From positions 1,041,021 through 1,105,020 of the forward strand of contig JAWPMT010000002.1 of NCBI GenBank assembly GCA_033344775.1: a DNA stretch of 64,000 nt, in the 5' to 3' direction. Numbering within the stretch: position 1 is the first letter of the stretch; every line of letters begins with the position of its first letter. Below, piece after piece: positions 52,677-61,586 of the stretch. The DNA comes from Cytophagales bacterium. Its GTDB lineage: Bacteria > Bacteroidota > Bacteroidia > Cytophagales > Cyclobacteriaceae. A program made the translations under genes and the position numbers. Under the pieces are notes generated by a model. That model saw nothing but the letters and a program-made list of their open reading frames with translations, ran no database searches and had not been told where the DNA came from.

Positions 52677-54266
52677 ATGAACCTTCCCGAAGCGCTGGCA
52701 GCCATTGTCGATGTTTTAGAGAAAGAACAGCCTACCAAGCCCTCACAGATCGTTTCGATTGTCAAAAAATCGGGCGTAACCAAAGAAGACCTGTTGCCTT
52801 ACGCAGATTTTGACCACCCTGGAAAAGACAGCTATGGCAGAAAAATGGTCTATAAAGGAGATAACTATGAGATCATGGTGATGTCCTGGAATCAAGGTGA
52901 CTTCTCCGCGATCCATGATCATGGCCACACGATGTGGGGTGCGGTAAAGATCTTTGGACAAGCAGAACATGCGACTTTCCGATGGGAGGATGAAGACATC
53001 TCAACGCTTGCCCGATGGCAGGTAAAAGAAGGAGACGTGCTAGGTGTGGGACATTCGCTGGTCCATCAGATGGGCAACAGTGATCAGGAGCCATTTTTGA
53101 GTTTACACATCTACGGACACGTTGATCCCCAAGATAATATCACAGGTGAAGCCAGAATATTTGACTTGCATAACCTGGAGATCCAACGCGTGAATGGAGG
53201 TGCATTCTTCAACTTGAAGAAAGACCAGATTGTCAAAAAGCAGGAGGGGCCTAAGGCTGATTTTGCTACGGAGCTTCGCTTTCATTTGGAGTCTTACAAA
53301 AGGATGTTAAAAGCCGATGACGCTGAGGCTGAGGACTACTATCAGTATGTCTTTGATCCGGCACACATCAATCCTTTCATTACCTATCTGCAGGAGATCA
53401 CGGATGTGGAAACGGATAAAGTCAATCATTCCATCCAGTGGAAAATTCTGCAGAGGGAATTAAGAGAAGCGGCGGCTGTACAAGCGTCTCATGACCAGTC
53501 AGATAATACTGCCGATACTTTCCACAAGTATGCTGAAGTGTATGATCGGATCATCGGGCATTCCTGTTTAGACTCCTTCATGGAACGTTATATTGATTTC
53601 TTCGTGACGAAGTATGGAGTCGATTTTGCGCAGGCGCATACATTGTCCATCGGATGCGGCACAGGATTGGTAGAAGAGCGGATCATTTCAAAATACAACC
53701 TCGCTGCTGATCAGATCTATGGGATAGACATCTCAGAATCGATGATTGTTGAAGCGAAGCAGCGTATTCATGCCGATGTTGGAGACCTGTTGACACTGGA
53801 TCCTGAGGTCAGGAAATGGGACCTGGCTTATTCAGGATTGAATGTGTACCAATATCTGCCACATGAACGTCTGGAGGAAGCTGTTAGACGGACTGCTGAC
53901 ATCCTGAACGATGGAGGTTACTTTCTCGGAGATTTCATCACACCGGATCATATTCGATGGTATCCTAATGTGATCTATGGTCCTGAAAAGAAAGTAGTAT
54001 CGATCAGAACTCCTGTATTGATCGAGGAAAATGGTGCTTCATTCCAGGAATCAGAAATTGTAAATATCAACACGCTTGAAGGGAAAATGCATATCCATCA
54101 TGCAGGTAAACACAAACGCTTTTTGGCTCCGGTCTTCCGAATCAGGAGCTACTTCGAAAAGTACTTCCAATCCGTAGACTTGTATGACGCGGTTGACCTA
54201 AAGCCGATCGAGGAAAATGATGATTCCTGTGCCTCTACCAGGTATATTGTTGTAGCGAGGAAATAA
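52677..54266 (+). CDS. Fusion of a cysteine-dioxygenase-like cupin and a SAM-dependent methyltransferase
   Basis: A 529-residue cytosolic two-domain protein. Residues about 1-200 are a cysteine-dioxygenase-type cupin: iron ligands His 80 and His 82 in FSAIHDHGHTMWGAVKIFGQ, His 130 in VGHSLVHQMGN, and Tyr 146 in LSLHIYGH, the position of the catalytic tyrosine in CDO. Residues about 280-529 are a class I methyltransferase with HKYAEVYDRIIGH, motif I LSIGCGTGLVEERI, YGIDISESMIVEA and LAYSGLNVYQYLPHERLEEA. Together they could oxidise a thiol and methylate a related product, but substrates are unknown. Single gene with its own upstream region. Confidence 0.85.
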   Translation: MNLPEALAAIVDVLEKEQPTKPSQIVSIVKKSGVTKEDLLPYADFDHPGKDSYGRKMVYKGDNYEIMVMSWNQGDFSAIHDHGHTMWGAVKIFGQAEHATFRWEDEDISTLARWQVKEGDVLGVGHSLVHQMGNSDQEPFLSLHIYGHVDPQDNITGEARIFDLHNLEIQRVNGGAFFNLKKDQIVKKQEGPKADFATELRFHLESYKRMLKADDAEAEDYYQYVFDPAHINPFITYLQEITDVETDKVNHSIQWKILQRELREAAAVQASHDQSDNTADTFHKYAEVYDRIIGHSCLDSFMERYIDFFVTKYGVDFAQAHTLSIGCGTGLVEERIISKYNLAADQIYGIDISESMIVEAKQRIHADVGDLLTLDPEVRKWDLAYSGLNVYQYLPHERLEEAVRRTADILNDGGYFLGDFITPDHIRWYPNVIYGPEKKVVSIRTPVLIEENGASFQESEIVNINTLEGKMHIHHAGKHKRFLAPVFRIRSYFEKYFQSVDLYDAVDLKPIEENDDSCASTRYIVVARK

Positions 54267-54366
54267 TAGAAGCGTTGCTTATTTGTCCGAATCGACGGTA
54301 TTCGTACATCTGCCGATTTAAAAGTTGATGGAATGTGCGCTAAACAATGGTCATTTGTTTTAAAAA

Positions 54367-55233
54367 ATGACCATGCGTCGAATTCTTTGTGCCTTATCTT
54401 TTCTTAGCATATTAACCACATACGCTCAGGTTTGGTCACCGGACGGAAGTCAATTGGCTTTCTTCTACATCCACGCCATCGAGGATATCTACCTGGTGAA
54501 TACTGATGGGAGCAATTTCCAGGTACTGGACCAACATCCTGAGCGTGATTTTATGCCCGACTGGTCCCCGGAAGGAAACAGCTTGATTTTCACGAGTGTT
54601 CGAGATGGAAATCATCAGATCTACCGAATGGATTTAGCTACTCGCGAAACTGAACGGCTGATTGTTTCGGATGATGAGGATACGGATGGACATTTCTCAT
54701 CAGATGGAAAGAAAGTTGTTTTCTCGAGCAACAGGAGTGGGAACAGCGACCTATTCATTTATGATCTCGAAGACAAAACTATCTCCGCACTCACGCAAAC
54801 TTCAACGTTCGAATATACCCCAAGATGGTCACCAGATGGTAAGAAGATACTTTACAAAATGGCTTCAGATGAATTCGGAGCTTCTGACCTTTATGTGATG
54901 GACATAAAAACAAGACAAAAGGAACAGGTCACTATTGGCCAGCGGGGAGAGTTTCATCAGAATTGGTCCCCTGGCGGGGATAAAATTTGCTATGTTCAGG
55001 TGACTGAGGGCGTATTTGAACTTTGGGTATTGGATATTAAAACCAGGGAAAAGCAAGTGTTGGTCAAGAAAGAAGGCTATCAGTTGTTTTATCCGAACTG
55101 GTCGCCTGATGGTCAATTCATTGCCTTTACCAGAGATTTATCCGAAGGTCAGCAAGAAGGATATCCGGCATTGTATATGGTGAATATGGAAGGAAAAGAG
55201 AGCTTAGTTTCAGCTGAGAATAGTTTTGAGTAG
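54367..55233 (+). CDS. TolB-like beta-propeller protein, exported
   Basis: A 288-residue protein with a signal peptide (RILCALSFLSILTTYAQ) followed by six PD40/WD40-like blades, each with the SPDG turn: WSPDGSQLAFFYI, DWSPEGNSLIFTSVRDGNHQ, FSSDGKKVVFSSNRSGNSD, RWSPDGKKILYKMA, WSPGGDKICYVQV, WSPDGQFIAFTRDLSEG. This is the TolB C-terminal propeller without the TolB N-domain. It should be a periplasmic binding scaffold rather than an enzyme. A second ATG at 54373 (MRRIL) is an equally good start. Confidence 0.85.
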   Translation: MTMRRILCALSFLSILTTYAQVWSPDGSQLAFFYIHAIEDIYLVNTDGSNFQVLDQHPERDFMPDWSPEGNSLIFTSVRDGNHQIYRMDLATRETERLIVSDDEDTDGHFSSDGKKVVFSSNRSGNSDLFIYDLEDKTISALTQTSTFEYTPRWSPDGKKILYKMASDEFGASDLYVMDIKTRQKEQVTIGQRGEFHQNWSPGGDKICYVQVTEGVFELWVLDIKTREKQVLVKKEGYQLFYPNWSPDGQFIAFTRDLSEGQQEGYPALYMVNMEGKESLVSAENSFE

Positions 55234-55243
55234 CAGCCAATTT

Positions 55244-56572
55244 TTAGGTTGCTTGCTCGTGCTTAAGAAATTCACGGGGAGTCATTTGCGTCACCTTTTT
55301 GAAGGCCATGTTGAAACTGGATTTAGATTTGAAGCCCGCCATGTTGGCCATTGCTTCAATGGTCAGGTTCTTATTTTCCTGATTGAGCAATAGTTTTTTT
55401 ACTTCATCGATTCGATAACCATTGACGTAATCGTAGAAATTCTGACCCACACCTTTGTTGAGTGTCGCACTCAATAACTTGGAATTGATTCCGGTTTGTT
55501 GGGCAAGTTTGTTAAGGCTGAGTTCAGGGTCCAGGTATGGTTTTTCTGACTGCATGAAGTCCTCCAATTGTTGTTCAACTGGGTGATTGGACCAGGCATT
55601 TACATTGTCCGGCCACTGATATCCATTGCTGAAAAAGAATTTTGAGTCCCTTAAAAAGGCAACCGTAACCACGAGAATGGTGAAGAAAATCGCAAGCCAT
55701 AAAGGATTGTAAGTCAGGGTGGTTATGCCGCCTTTGTAAATGCCTATGTTGAGTGAGATGATCATGCTCCAAACCGATAATAACGAACCCGTGGTTAACA
55801 GAAAGGTTCGCAACCACTTTTTGTGTTTCACGTGGTTCGACGCTACTCCGGACCAAATTCGGTAGGAACGGAATGCCAGGTACCAATATCCCCAACCCAG
55901 CATTAAGGCAATTATTTGTTCCAGATGGCTGAAAGCTGTTTCAAAAGGAGTGATCATGAGACGGGTACGCCAGCTGTCTGGCCCTATGGCTAACACAAAG
56001 TACCCAAGCCAGATCATTCCTGCGGGGAGGAAATGATAAGTCCATCTACGCTTCAACTGTCGATCCTTTTGGATGACCATGTTGACGTGCAGCCAAATTA
56101 GTGGCCCGATCGCTACGATCCATGAAATAGGCAAGTACAAGTAATAGGGATTATTGGTAATGCCATTGTCCACCCCATAAATCTGATTTTTAAAACCATA
56201 TGAAGCGATCACCAAAATGAACAGCGTGAGGAAGGGATCCATTGTTTTCTTGTGGGTTAGAAACTTCCAGAATAAGGCTAAACCCATCAGTATGGAAATG
56301 ACGAAAACCGGATAGATCAGCTTGGGATAAAAAATACCTAACGCACCATCGTTAAATAGTGGACCTATCGATTGATCTATATGGATTGCTGTCGCCGATT
56401 CGATAGGGACCAAAGGCATTTGACAAGACTCACATGTTCCAGGCCCGGAATGAACGTGACCATCCGCTTCACAACCACAGGGCGGGCATTGGTACCGTCG
56501 GATTTGGGTAGAATCGGATATGGGTATCAGTTGTAGCCAGGCAGCGAACAGCAGTAGGAGCATATACTCCAA
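55244..56572 (-). CDS. Membrane-bound AraC-type regulator with N-terminal metal-binding domain
   Basis: A 442-residue regulator of unusual build. After a signal sequence, residues about 27-57 form a heavy-metal-binding-like domain (YQCPPCGCEADGHVH, GPGTCESCQMPLVPIES) outside the membrane. About 85-330 hold seven or eight TM segments (LIYPVFVISILMGLALFWKF, YLPISWIVAIGPLIWLHVNM and others). The C-terminal about 110 residues are an AraC-type HTH (LNKLAQQTGINSKLLSATLN, GYRIDEVKKLLLNQENKNLT, ANMAGFKSKSSFNMAFKKVT). TM-AraC regulators are common in Bacteroidota, but a metal-binding head is not typical; metal sensing is inferred. Convergent with the TolB-like gene. Confidence 0.85.
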   Translation of the reverse strand: MEYMLLLLFAAWLQLIPISDSTQIRRYQCPPCGCEADGHVHSGPGTCESCQMPLVPIESATAIHIDQSIGPLFNDGALGIFYPKLIYPVFVISILMGLALFWKFLTHKKTMDPFLTLFILVIASYGFKNQIYGVDNGITNNPYYLYLPISWIVAIGPLIWLHVNMVIQKDRQLKRRWTYHFLPAGMIWLGYFVLAIGPDSWRTRLMITPFETAFSHLEQIIALMLGWGYWYLAFRSYRIWSGVASNHVKHKKWLRTFLLTTGSLLSVWSMIISLNIGIYKGGITTLTYNPLWLAIFFTILVVTVAFLRDSKFFFSNGYQWPDNVNAWSNHPVEQQLEDFMQSEKPYLDPELSLNKLAQQTGINSKLLSATLNKGVGQNFYDYVNGYRIDEVKKLLLNQENKNLTIEAMANMAGFKSKSSFNMAFKKVTQMTPREFLKHEQAT

Positions 56573-56720
56573 TCTTACGGTAGTTCAATCTTGAATGTTG
56601 GGTGGGCTGAACCCGAATAGGGCCATCAAAAGGTACGAATAGACGGATTCCGAACGAAATCAGACATCTGTCGCCGTGTAAAGGACGTGCTCATCAATAA
56701 ACCTCAAAAACTCGAAGCAG

Positions 56721-58949
56721 ATGAAGCACTGTCTTATTTTTTGTTTGTCCTGTTTTTCGTTGTTATCGGCAACAGCGCAGGAAAGTGTAACCATTGAAGC
56801 GATCCAGGAAAAAGTAACTATTGATGGCTTGCTGCAAGAGTCGATTTGGCAAAAAGCGGTGCCAATCAGCTTAAATTATGAAACTCATCCGGGGAATAAC
56901 CTTGAAGCGACCACAGAGACGATACTCAGGTTGGCCTATGATCAGGAGCAATTATACTTTGCTTTTGAAGTGTTTGACCCTGACCCGACGGCCATACGCG
57001 CCATCCTGAATGATCGAGACCGGCTGGATGATAATGATCGGGTTTCGCTTTTCCTGGATCCATTCAACGATTCCAGGAGGGCTTTTTTCTTCACCTTGAA
57101 TCCGTTTGGAATACAACAAGATGGCTTTTTTGATCAGCAAACGGGTAATGAAGACTTGAGCTGGGATGGCATCTGGAATTCTAACGGGCGGATCACGGAA
57201 CGGGGATATGTGGTGGAAGGGGCTATTCCCTTCAAATCCTTGAGATTCCCGAATACGACAGACATCCAAACCTGGCGCTTCTTTGCACGAAGGGTATATC
57301 CTCGTAGTGTTTTCAAGGTGTTCCACAACATGTCTGTTGATCAGGACAATGCCTGTGTGCTATGTCAGGCCAGGACATTCACTGGACTGCAAGGCATCAC
57401 ACCAGGTAGAAACCTGGAATTCACACCGACCTATACATTGAACAAGATCGATCAGAGGCCTGACTTTCCGGAGAAGGAATGGTCCAGAGGAGGCTGGGAA
57501 CACAATGTCGGACTTGATGCACGTTGGGGTATTACCACGGATTTAAGCTTTAATGGTACTTTCAATCCTGATTTTTCGAATGTAGAAGCGGATGCTGCGC
57601 AGATAGACATCAACAACCGTTTTGCTTTGCGATTCCCGGAAAAGCGTCCATTCTTTGTTGAAGGAGCAGATTTTTTCAATACACCTTTACAGGCCTTTTT
57701 TACTCGATCAATCGTTGCACCTACTTTTGGCGCCAAGCTCACGGGAAAGGTTGGTAGAAATGCCGTTGGTTTGTTGGTGGCCGATGATCGTTCCAATCAA
57801 TTGATCCTACCTGGATTTCAAAGTTCCAGCAGTTTCATCGCAGAGGAAAAAGTGACCAATGTGATCGGAAGATATCGAAGAGATATAGGAGAAAATGTGA
57901 ACATAGGAGGATTATTCACGCATCGTACTTCGGCCAATTATCTCAATCGAGTAGGGGGTGTTGATGGATTTATTCGTCCTTGGCAGCCTCTGACTTTTCG
58001 CTGGCAATACATGAGCTCTGATACCCGCTACGATGATCGTATCGTCGATGAGAATAACTTGTCTGATGATACACCTTCTGGGAATTCGTATAACCTGACG
58101 AGTCGGTTTGATACTAGAAATTGGAATGCCCAGTACACTTTTGAATATCGGGATCCGGGGTTTCGGGCAGATGCGGGATTTGTACCACAAGTGGATTTTG
58201 TACACCATCGATTTTGGGTCGAACGGGTTTTTTGGCCCGATAATAAAGGTCCTATTGTCAACTTTGGTGGGAACACCGGTGGTTTTCGTCGAACTTCAAC
58301 GGATGGGCTCCTGGAGTCAGGAGGAATGTGGGTAAGTGGATTTATCAATGGGCCCTTACAAACCAATTTCTGGGTGAACCCTGATGTGATCTGGCAGCAG
58401 TTTCAAGGTTCCAACTACACATTGCGCAGACTCTGGTTTGGATTTGATACTCAGCCACTGGGCAATCTGGGCATCAATGGCTGGATAAACCTGGGTCCGG
58501 CGGTAGATTTTGCGAATAACCGGAAGGCGGATAATACCCAGTTTCGAATTGAGTCCGATATTCGAATCGGGACACACATTGATATGACCATCAATCATCG
58601 CTTTGTCCAGCTCCGTCAGCAGGAAACTGGATTAACCATTTTTACCGCTAATTTGACCCAATTGCAGGGTGCCTATAACTTTAATCCAAGGTTGTTTTTC
58701 AAGTTCATCTTACAATACCGCCACACCGTCAGAAATCCTGATCTCTATGAGACAAGCGTTCACACCGTAGATAAGTCGGTGTTTGCCCAACTACTGCTAT
58801 CCTACAAAGTCAATCCACAGTCCGTTGTGTTTCTGGGATACATTGATAATCATACTGGGCTAAATGATGAATTTGAAGAACGACAGATTGCATTGACGCA
58901 AGTCAATCAGACCTTATTCTTCAAGATTGGTTATGCCTGGCGACCATGA
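56721..58949 (+). CDS. DUF5916 protein with CBM9-like domain
   Basis: A 742-residue exported protein. Signal peptide (FCLSCFSLLSATAQE), then a family 9 carbohydrate-binding-like domain at about 24-210 (KVTIDGLLQESIWQKAVPIS, LRLAYDQEQLYFAFEVFDPD, DRVSLFLDPFNDSRRAFFFT) and a long DUF5916 region (about 230-742) of outer-membrane beta-barrel character (GLDARWGITTDLSFNGTFNP, RFALRFPEKRPFFVEGADFF, FRFRNPR-like strands) ending with an aromatic residue pair, KIGYAWRP. Common in marine Bacteroidota; role unknown. It is convergent with the next gene with 10 nt between stops. Confidence 0.88.
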   Translation: MKHCLIFCLSCFSLLSATAQESVTIEAIQEKVTIDGLLQESIWQKAVPISLNYETHPGNNLEATTETILRLAYDQEQLYFAFEVFDPDPTAIRAILNDRDRLDDNDRVSLFLDPFNDSRRAFFFTLNPFGIQQDGFFDQQTGNEDLSWDGIWNSNGRITERGYVVEGAIPFKSLRFPNTTDIQTWRFFARRVYPRSVFKVFHNMSVDQDNACVLCQARTFTGLQGITPGRNLEFTPTYTLNKIDQRPDFPEKEWSRGGWEHNVGLDARWGITTDLSFNGTFNPDFSNVEADAAQIDINNRFALRFPEKRPFFVEGADFFNTPLQAFFTRSIVAPTFGAKLTGKVGRNAVGLLVADDRSNQLILPGFQSSSSFIAEEKVTNVIGRYRRDIGENVNIGGLFTHRTSANYLNRVGGVDGFIRPWQPLTFRWQYMSSDTRYDDRIVDENNLSDDTPSGNSYNLTSRFDTRNWNAQYTFEYRDPGFRADAGFVPQVDFVHHRFWVERVFWPDNKGPIVNFGGNTGGFRRTSTDGLLESGGMWVSGFINGPLQTNFWVNPDVIWQQFQGSNYTLRRLWFGFDTQPLGNLGINGWINLGPAVDFANNRKADNTQFRIESDIRIGTHIDMTINHRFVQLRQQETGLTIFTANLTQLQGAYNFNPRLFFKFILQYRHTVRNPDLYETSVHTVDKSVFAQLLLSYKVNPQSVVFLGYIDNHTGLNDEFEERQIALTQVNQTLFFKIGYAWRP

Positions 58950-58959
58950 TTCTTTAGAT

Positions 58960-59610
58960 TCAACTTCCTTCAATGTCATCAATGACTTGAGCCAGCGAAG
59001 CTTTATTCCGGAATTTGATCTTCGACATATCGAATTTAGAAGGCTCCTCGGACTCATATGCAATGATGGGTATGCCAGAACGCATGAGGTTGTTGTACCA
59101 TTTTTCGTCCCAGTGATTTTGACTCCAGAGGTCACCATTGATGATGGAAGTAGAGGCGATGAGTTCCTTCGACCCGTAAGTCCACCAAAAAGCTACTTCC
59201 TGACCAAATTCGTATCCTATAAGGTGGAATTTTTGTTTGGCACGACCGTGCGAAGTTCTGACATGTTTGAGCAGGTCATTGAAGGCATGATGGATCGGAT
59301 GCGTGCCCCAGCCGTCTTTCCCAATTGGGATCTTCGGAACAATGACAATTGACCGGTCCAGATCAATGTCTGATAGCAGATTCATGGTTTTGTCCCAGGC
59401 CCGATGACTTTCATGTGTCTCACATAGCAGAGCAATGATCTCGTACTTTTTTGAACGGTCATAGCCTTCAGGTAATAGGAGGCTGTATTCAAAGCGAATG
59501 CCATTAAAGGCTTTGAATTGATGCGTATTTTTTGGCTTGATAATGTTATTCGCCTGTGGTGAGCTGATCGTCCAGAAGAACAGGGTATAAAATGTAATGA
59601 TCCTTTTCAT
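58960..59610 (-). CDS. Esterase/depolymerase-like alpha/beta hydrolase lacking the catalytic serine
   Basis: About 216 residues from the Met at 59610 (MKRIITFYTLFFWTISSPQA, a signal peptide). The fold resembles exported esterases of the PHB-depolymerase type: FNGIRFEYSLLLPEGYDRSK, YEIIALLCETHESHRAWD, SIVIVPKIPIGKDGWGTHPI, FNDLLKHVRTSHGRAKQKFH. The nucleophile elbow, usually G-x-S-x-G, reads GYEFG (LIGYEFGQEVAFWW), so the serine is Glu. It is probably not a serine hydrolase; binding or another role is possible. It may also be truncated at the C-terminus, as no clear catalytic histidine is seen. Confidence 0.65.
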   Translation of the reverse strand: MKRIITFYTLFFWTISSPQANNIIKPKNTHQFKAFNGIRFEYSLLLPEGYDRSKKYEIIALLCETHESHRAWDKTMNLLSDIDLDRSIVIVPKIPIGKDGWGTHPIHHAFNDLLKHVRTSHGRAKQKFHLIGYEFGQEVAFWWTYGSKELIASTSIINGDLWSQNHWDEKWYNNLMRSGIPIIAYESEEPSKFDMSKIKFRNKASLAQVIDDIEGS

Positions 59611-59755
59611 AAGTTTTTGAATTTCATTCAAAAGTGAAGGACCTACTCCGATTCTTAAAAGACAAAGTGATCAACCGTTGAAAAGGGGATGAATGAACTT
59701 GTTACCTTTCGACAAGCTCAGGGTGACAAGTTCCAAATTTGAACCCTAAGGCACT

Positions 59756-59785
59756 CGCCCGTCCTGCCACGAGGCAGGAAGGGCG
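59756..59785. repeat. Strong intergenic hairpin (REP-like)
   Basis: CGCCC-g-TCCTGCC (59756-59768) pairs with GGCAGGA-a-GGGCG (59773-59785), loop ACGA, 12 of 13 positions paired. It ends 4 nt before the stop codon of the minus-strand permease, without a T-run. Just before it is TTTCGACAAGCTCAGGGTGA (59708-59727), a phrase that I have met often as an interspersed repeat in Bacteroidota. Confidence 0.55.
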
Positions 59786-59789
59786 AAAT

Positions 59790-61577
59790 CTACTCGTACC
59801 TCAACACTTCCGAAGGATTGGTGTTGGCCGTTTTCCAGGTTTGGCTACCTACTACCAGGGCTCCGAGTAAGACAATTACTCCTACACCAAACAGAATGAC
59901 TCCCACGCTTAAGTTCACACTGTAAGCAATGGCATCTAACCACAAGGAATTAACCAGGTAAGTGAGTGGCAGACTGACGATAATGGCGATTACCAACAAC
60001 ATCAGGAATTTCTTGGAAAGTACGTATACTAATTGACCGCTCGTCGATCCAAGCACTTTTCGGATAGAAACTTCTTTCATACGCACTTGCATTGCATAGA
60101 CAACCATACCCATTAATCCCAGGGCCGCAATGATCAGCGCCAATAGAGAAATAAACGTTACAATCTTAGAAAGGTCACCAAAGATCAACTCTGCGAAAAA
60201 GGCAATTTCCTCATTCATGATCTTGTAATCGAACTGAAGGTCAGGATTCACCGTAGCCCAGGCGGCTTCAATATCATGAAGCGCTGCCGAGAAATTGGTC
60301 GCATTTACTTTCACCTGTAGAATGTTCAAACGTTCCGGATCATGAAATAACATCAAAGGTTTTATGGCAGAAAACATGGTTTCATGATGATAATCTGCAA
60401 CAACCCCTACGATGGTATTGTAGGTTGAATCTCCTCTTAACAATCGTTGGCCGATGGCATCCCTGGGGAAATCAAATTGCAAGGCTTTTGCGGCGGATTC
60501 GTTAAGAATTACCTGATTATCTTCCTGACCTTTGATAAGTCCAGTTCCTGCCAGCAGGTCAAGCCCCATATTGTTGACGTAAGCATGGTCAACGGACATT
60601 TGATTGAATGTGTATTCCTCTTCGTTGTACATAACATCCGAGGTAGAACTGGTTCCGGAGGCAGGCACAAAATCTGCTTGAGAACTGCTGATGAGATTTG
60701 GATATTTGATCAGTTCATTTTGAAGCAATTGCGGATCCGCGCCATTCATTCTGACCACTACAATGTTTTCGGCATCAAATCCATAATCCGTTTTGATCAT
60801 GAAGTTCATTTGATTGTAGACCAGCTTCACGGTAATGATCAAAAACAAAGACAAGCCAAATTGCGAGACAATCAGGAAATTGCGCATGCCCATTTTTGAA
60901 AAGACTTTAACTCCTGCAAGGCTTTTGAGTGCTTCCATCGCTCTAACCGAAGAATGAAAGATGGAAGGGACAATACCTGCAGCCAGCCCCACAAAAACTG
61001 AGAAGCCCAAACAGATGGTGTAAACAGACACGGACTCACTCAGGTTCCAGTCCAATAACTGACTGAAATTGAGCCCCAAAAAGATGGGTTTGATGAAAGT
61101 AAGTACACCAAGAGAAAAGATAAAAGCGAAAACCGAAATCAAGACGGATTCTGCCAGGAACTGTGTAATGATCTGTGCCCGAGACGCCCCAAACACCTTT
61201 CGAACACCTACTTCCCTTGCCCGGTTTAGCGATCGTGCCAGGGATAGATTGGTGTAGTTGAAACAAGCCGATAGAATAATGACCAGAGCCATACCGGCGA
61301 GGAAGTAAACAAATAACATTGGAATACCAGGGCCTATCGCGTTTCCGACCATGGGACCTGGATTGATGTCAGTGATCTTCTGAAGATAGAAGGATGGAAC
61401 ATCATTTTCTTGTTCCGCATATTGTTTGACACTTACGTCTGATAAATAGGTTTCTACGGCTGCTTTATCCGTTCCTGGAGCGAGTTGTACATAATTCCAT
61501 GAATTCCATCGGTTAGACCAGTTGTCTTCCAAGTCTTCTTTCAATTCTTGTTTGACAAGCGCTTCATAACTTTTACC
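59790..61577 (-). CDS. FtsX/MacB-type ABC permease (copy 5), N-terminus lost at the junction
   Basis: The frame is open from the stop codon at 59790 to about 61577 and gives the last 590-600 residues of a paralogue of the 876-residue permeases; the N-terminal prefix, TM1 and most of the first periplasmic domain (about 280 residues) are missing. The remaining part has NYTNLSLARSLNRAREVGVR and KVFGASRAQ, the linker MRNFLIVSQFGLSLFLIITV and the final MQVRMKEVSIRKVLGSTSGQ. The aligned N-terminal residues SYEALVKQELKEDLED match SFKTAEVIALKEGQ of copy 2, so true sequence continues to about 61571. Beyond that the DNA is foreign. A PadR gene, expected upstream, is absent for the same reason. Confidence 0.88.
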   Translation of the reverse strand, partial: GKSYEALVKQELKEDLEDNWSNRWNSWNYVQLAPGTDKAAVETYLSDVSVKQYAEQENDVPSFYLQKITDINPGPMVGNAIGPGIPMLFVYFLAGMALVIILSACFNYTNLSLARSLNRAREVGVRKVFGASRAQIITQFLAESVLISVFAFIFSLGVLTFIKPIFLGLNFSQLLDWNLSESVSVYTICLGFSVFVGLAAGIVPSIFHSSVRAMEALKSLAGVKVFSKMGMRNFLIVSQFGLSLFLIITVKLVYNQMNFMIKTDYGFDAENIVVVRMNGADPQLLQNELIKYPNLISSSQADFVPASGTSSTSDVMYNEEEYTFNQMSVDHAYVNNMGLDLLAGTGLIKGQEDNQVILNESAAKALQFDFPRDAIGQRLLRGDSTYNTIVGVVADYHHETMFSAIKPLMLFHDPERLNILQVKVNATNFSAALHDIEAAWATVNPDLQFDYKIMNEEIAFFAELIFGDLSKIVTFISLLALIIAALGLMGMVVYAMQVRMKEVSIRKVLGSTSGQLVYVLSKKFLMLLVIAIIVSLPLTYLVNSLWLDAIAYSVNLSVGVILFGVGVIVLLGALVVGSQTWKTANTNPSEVLRYE

Positions 61578-61586
61578 AGAGCAGCA

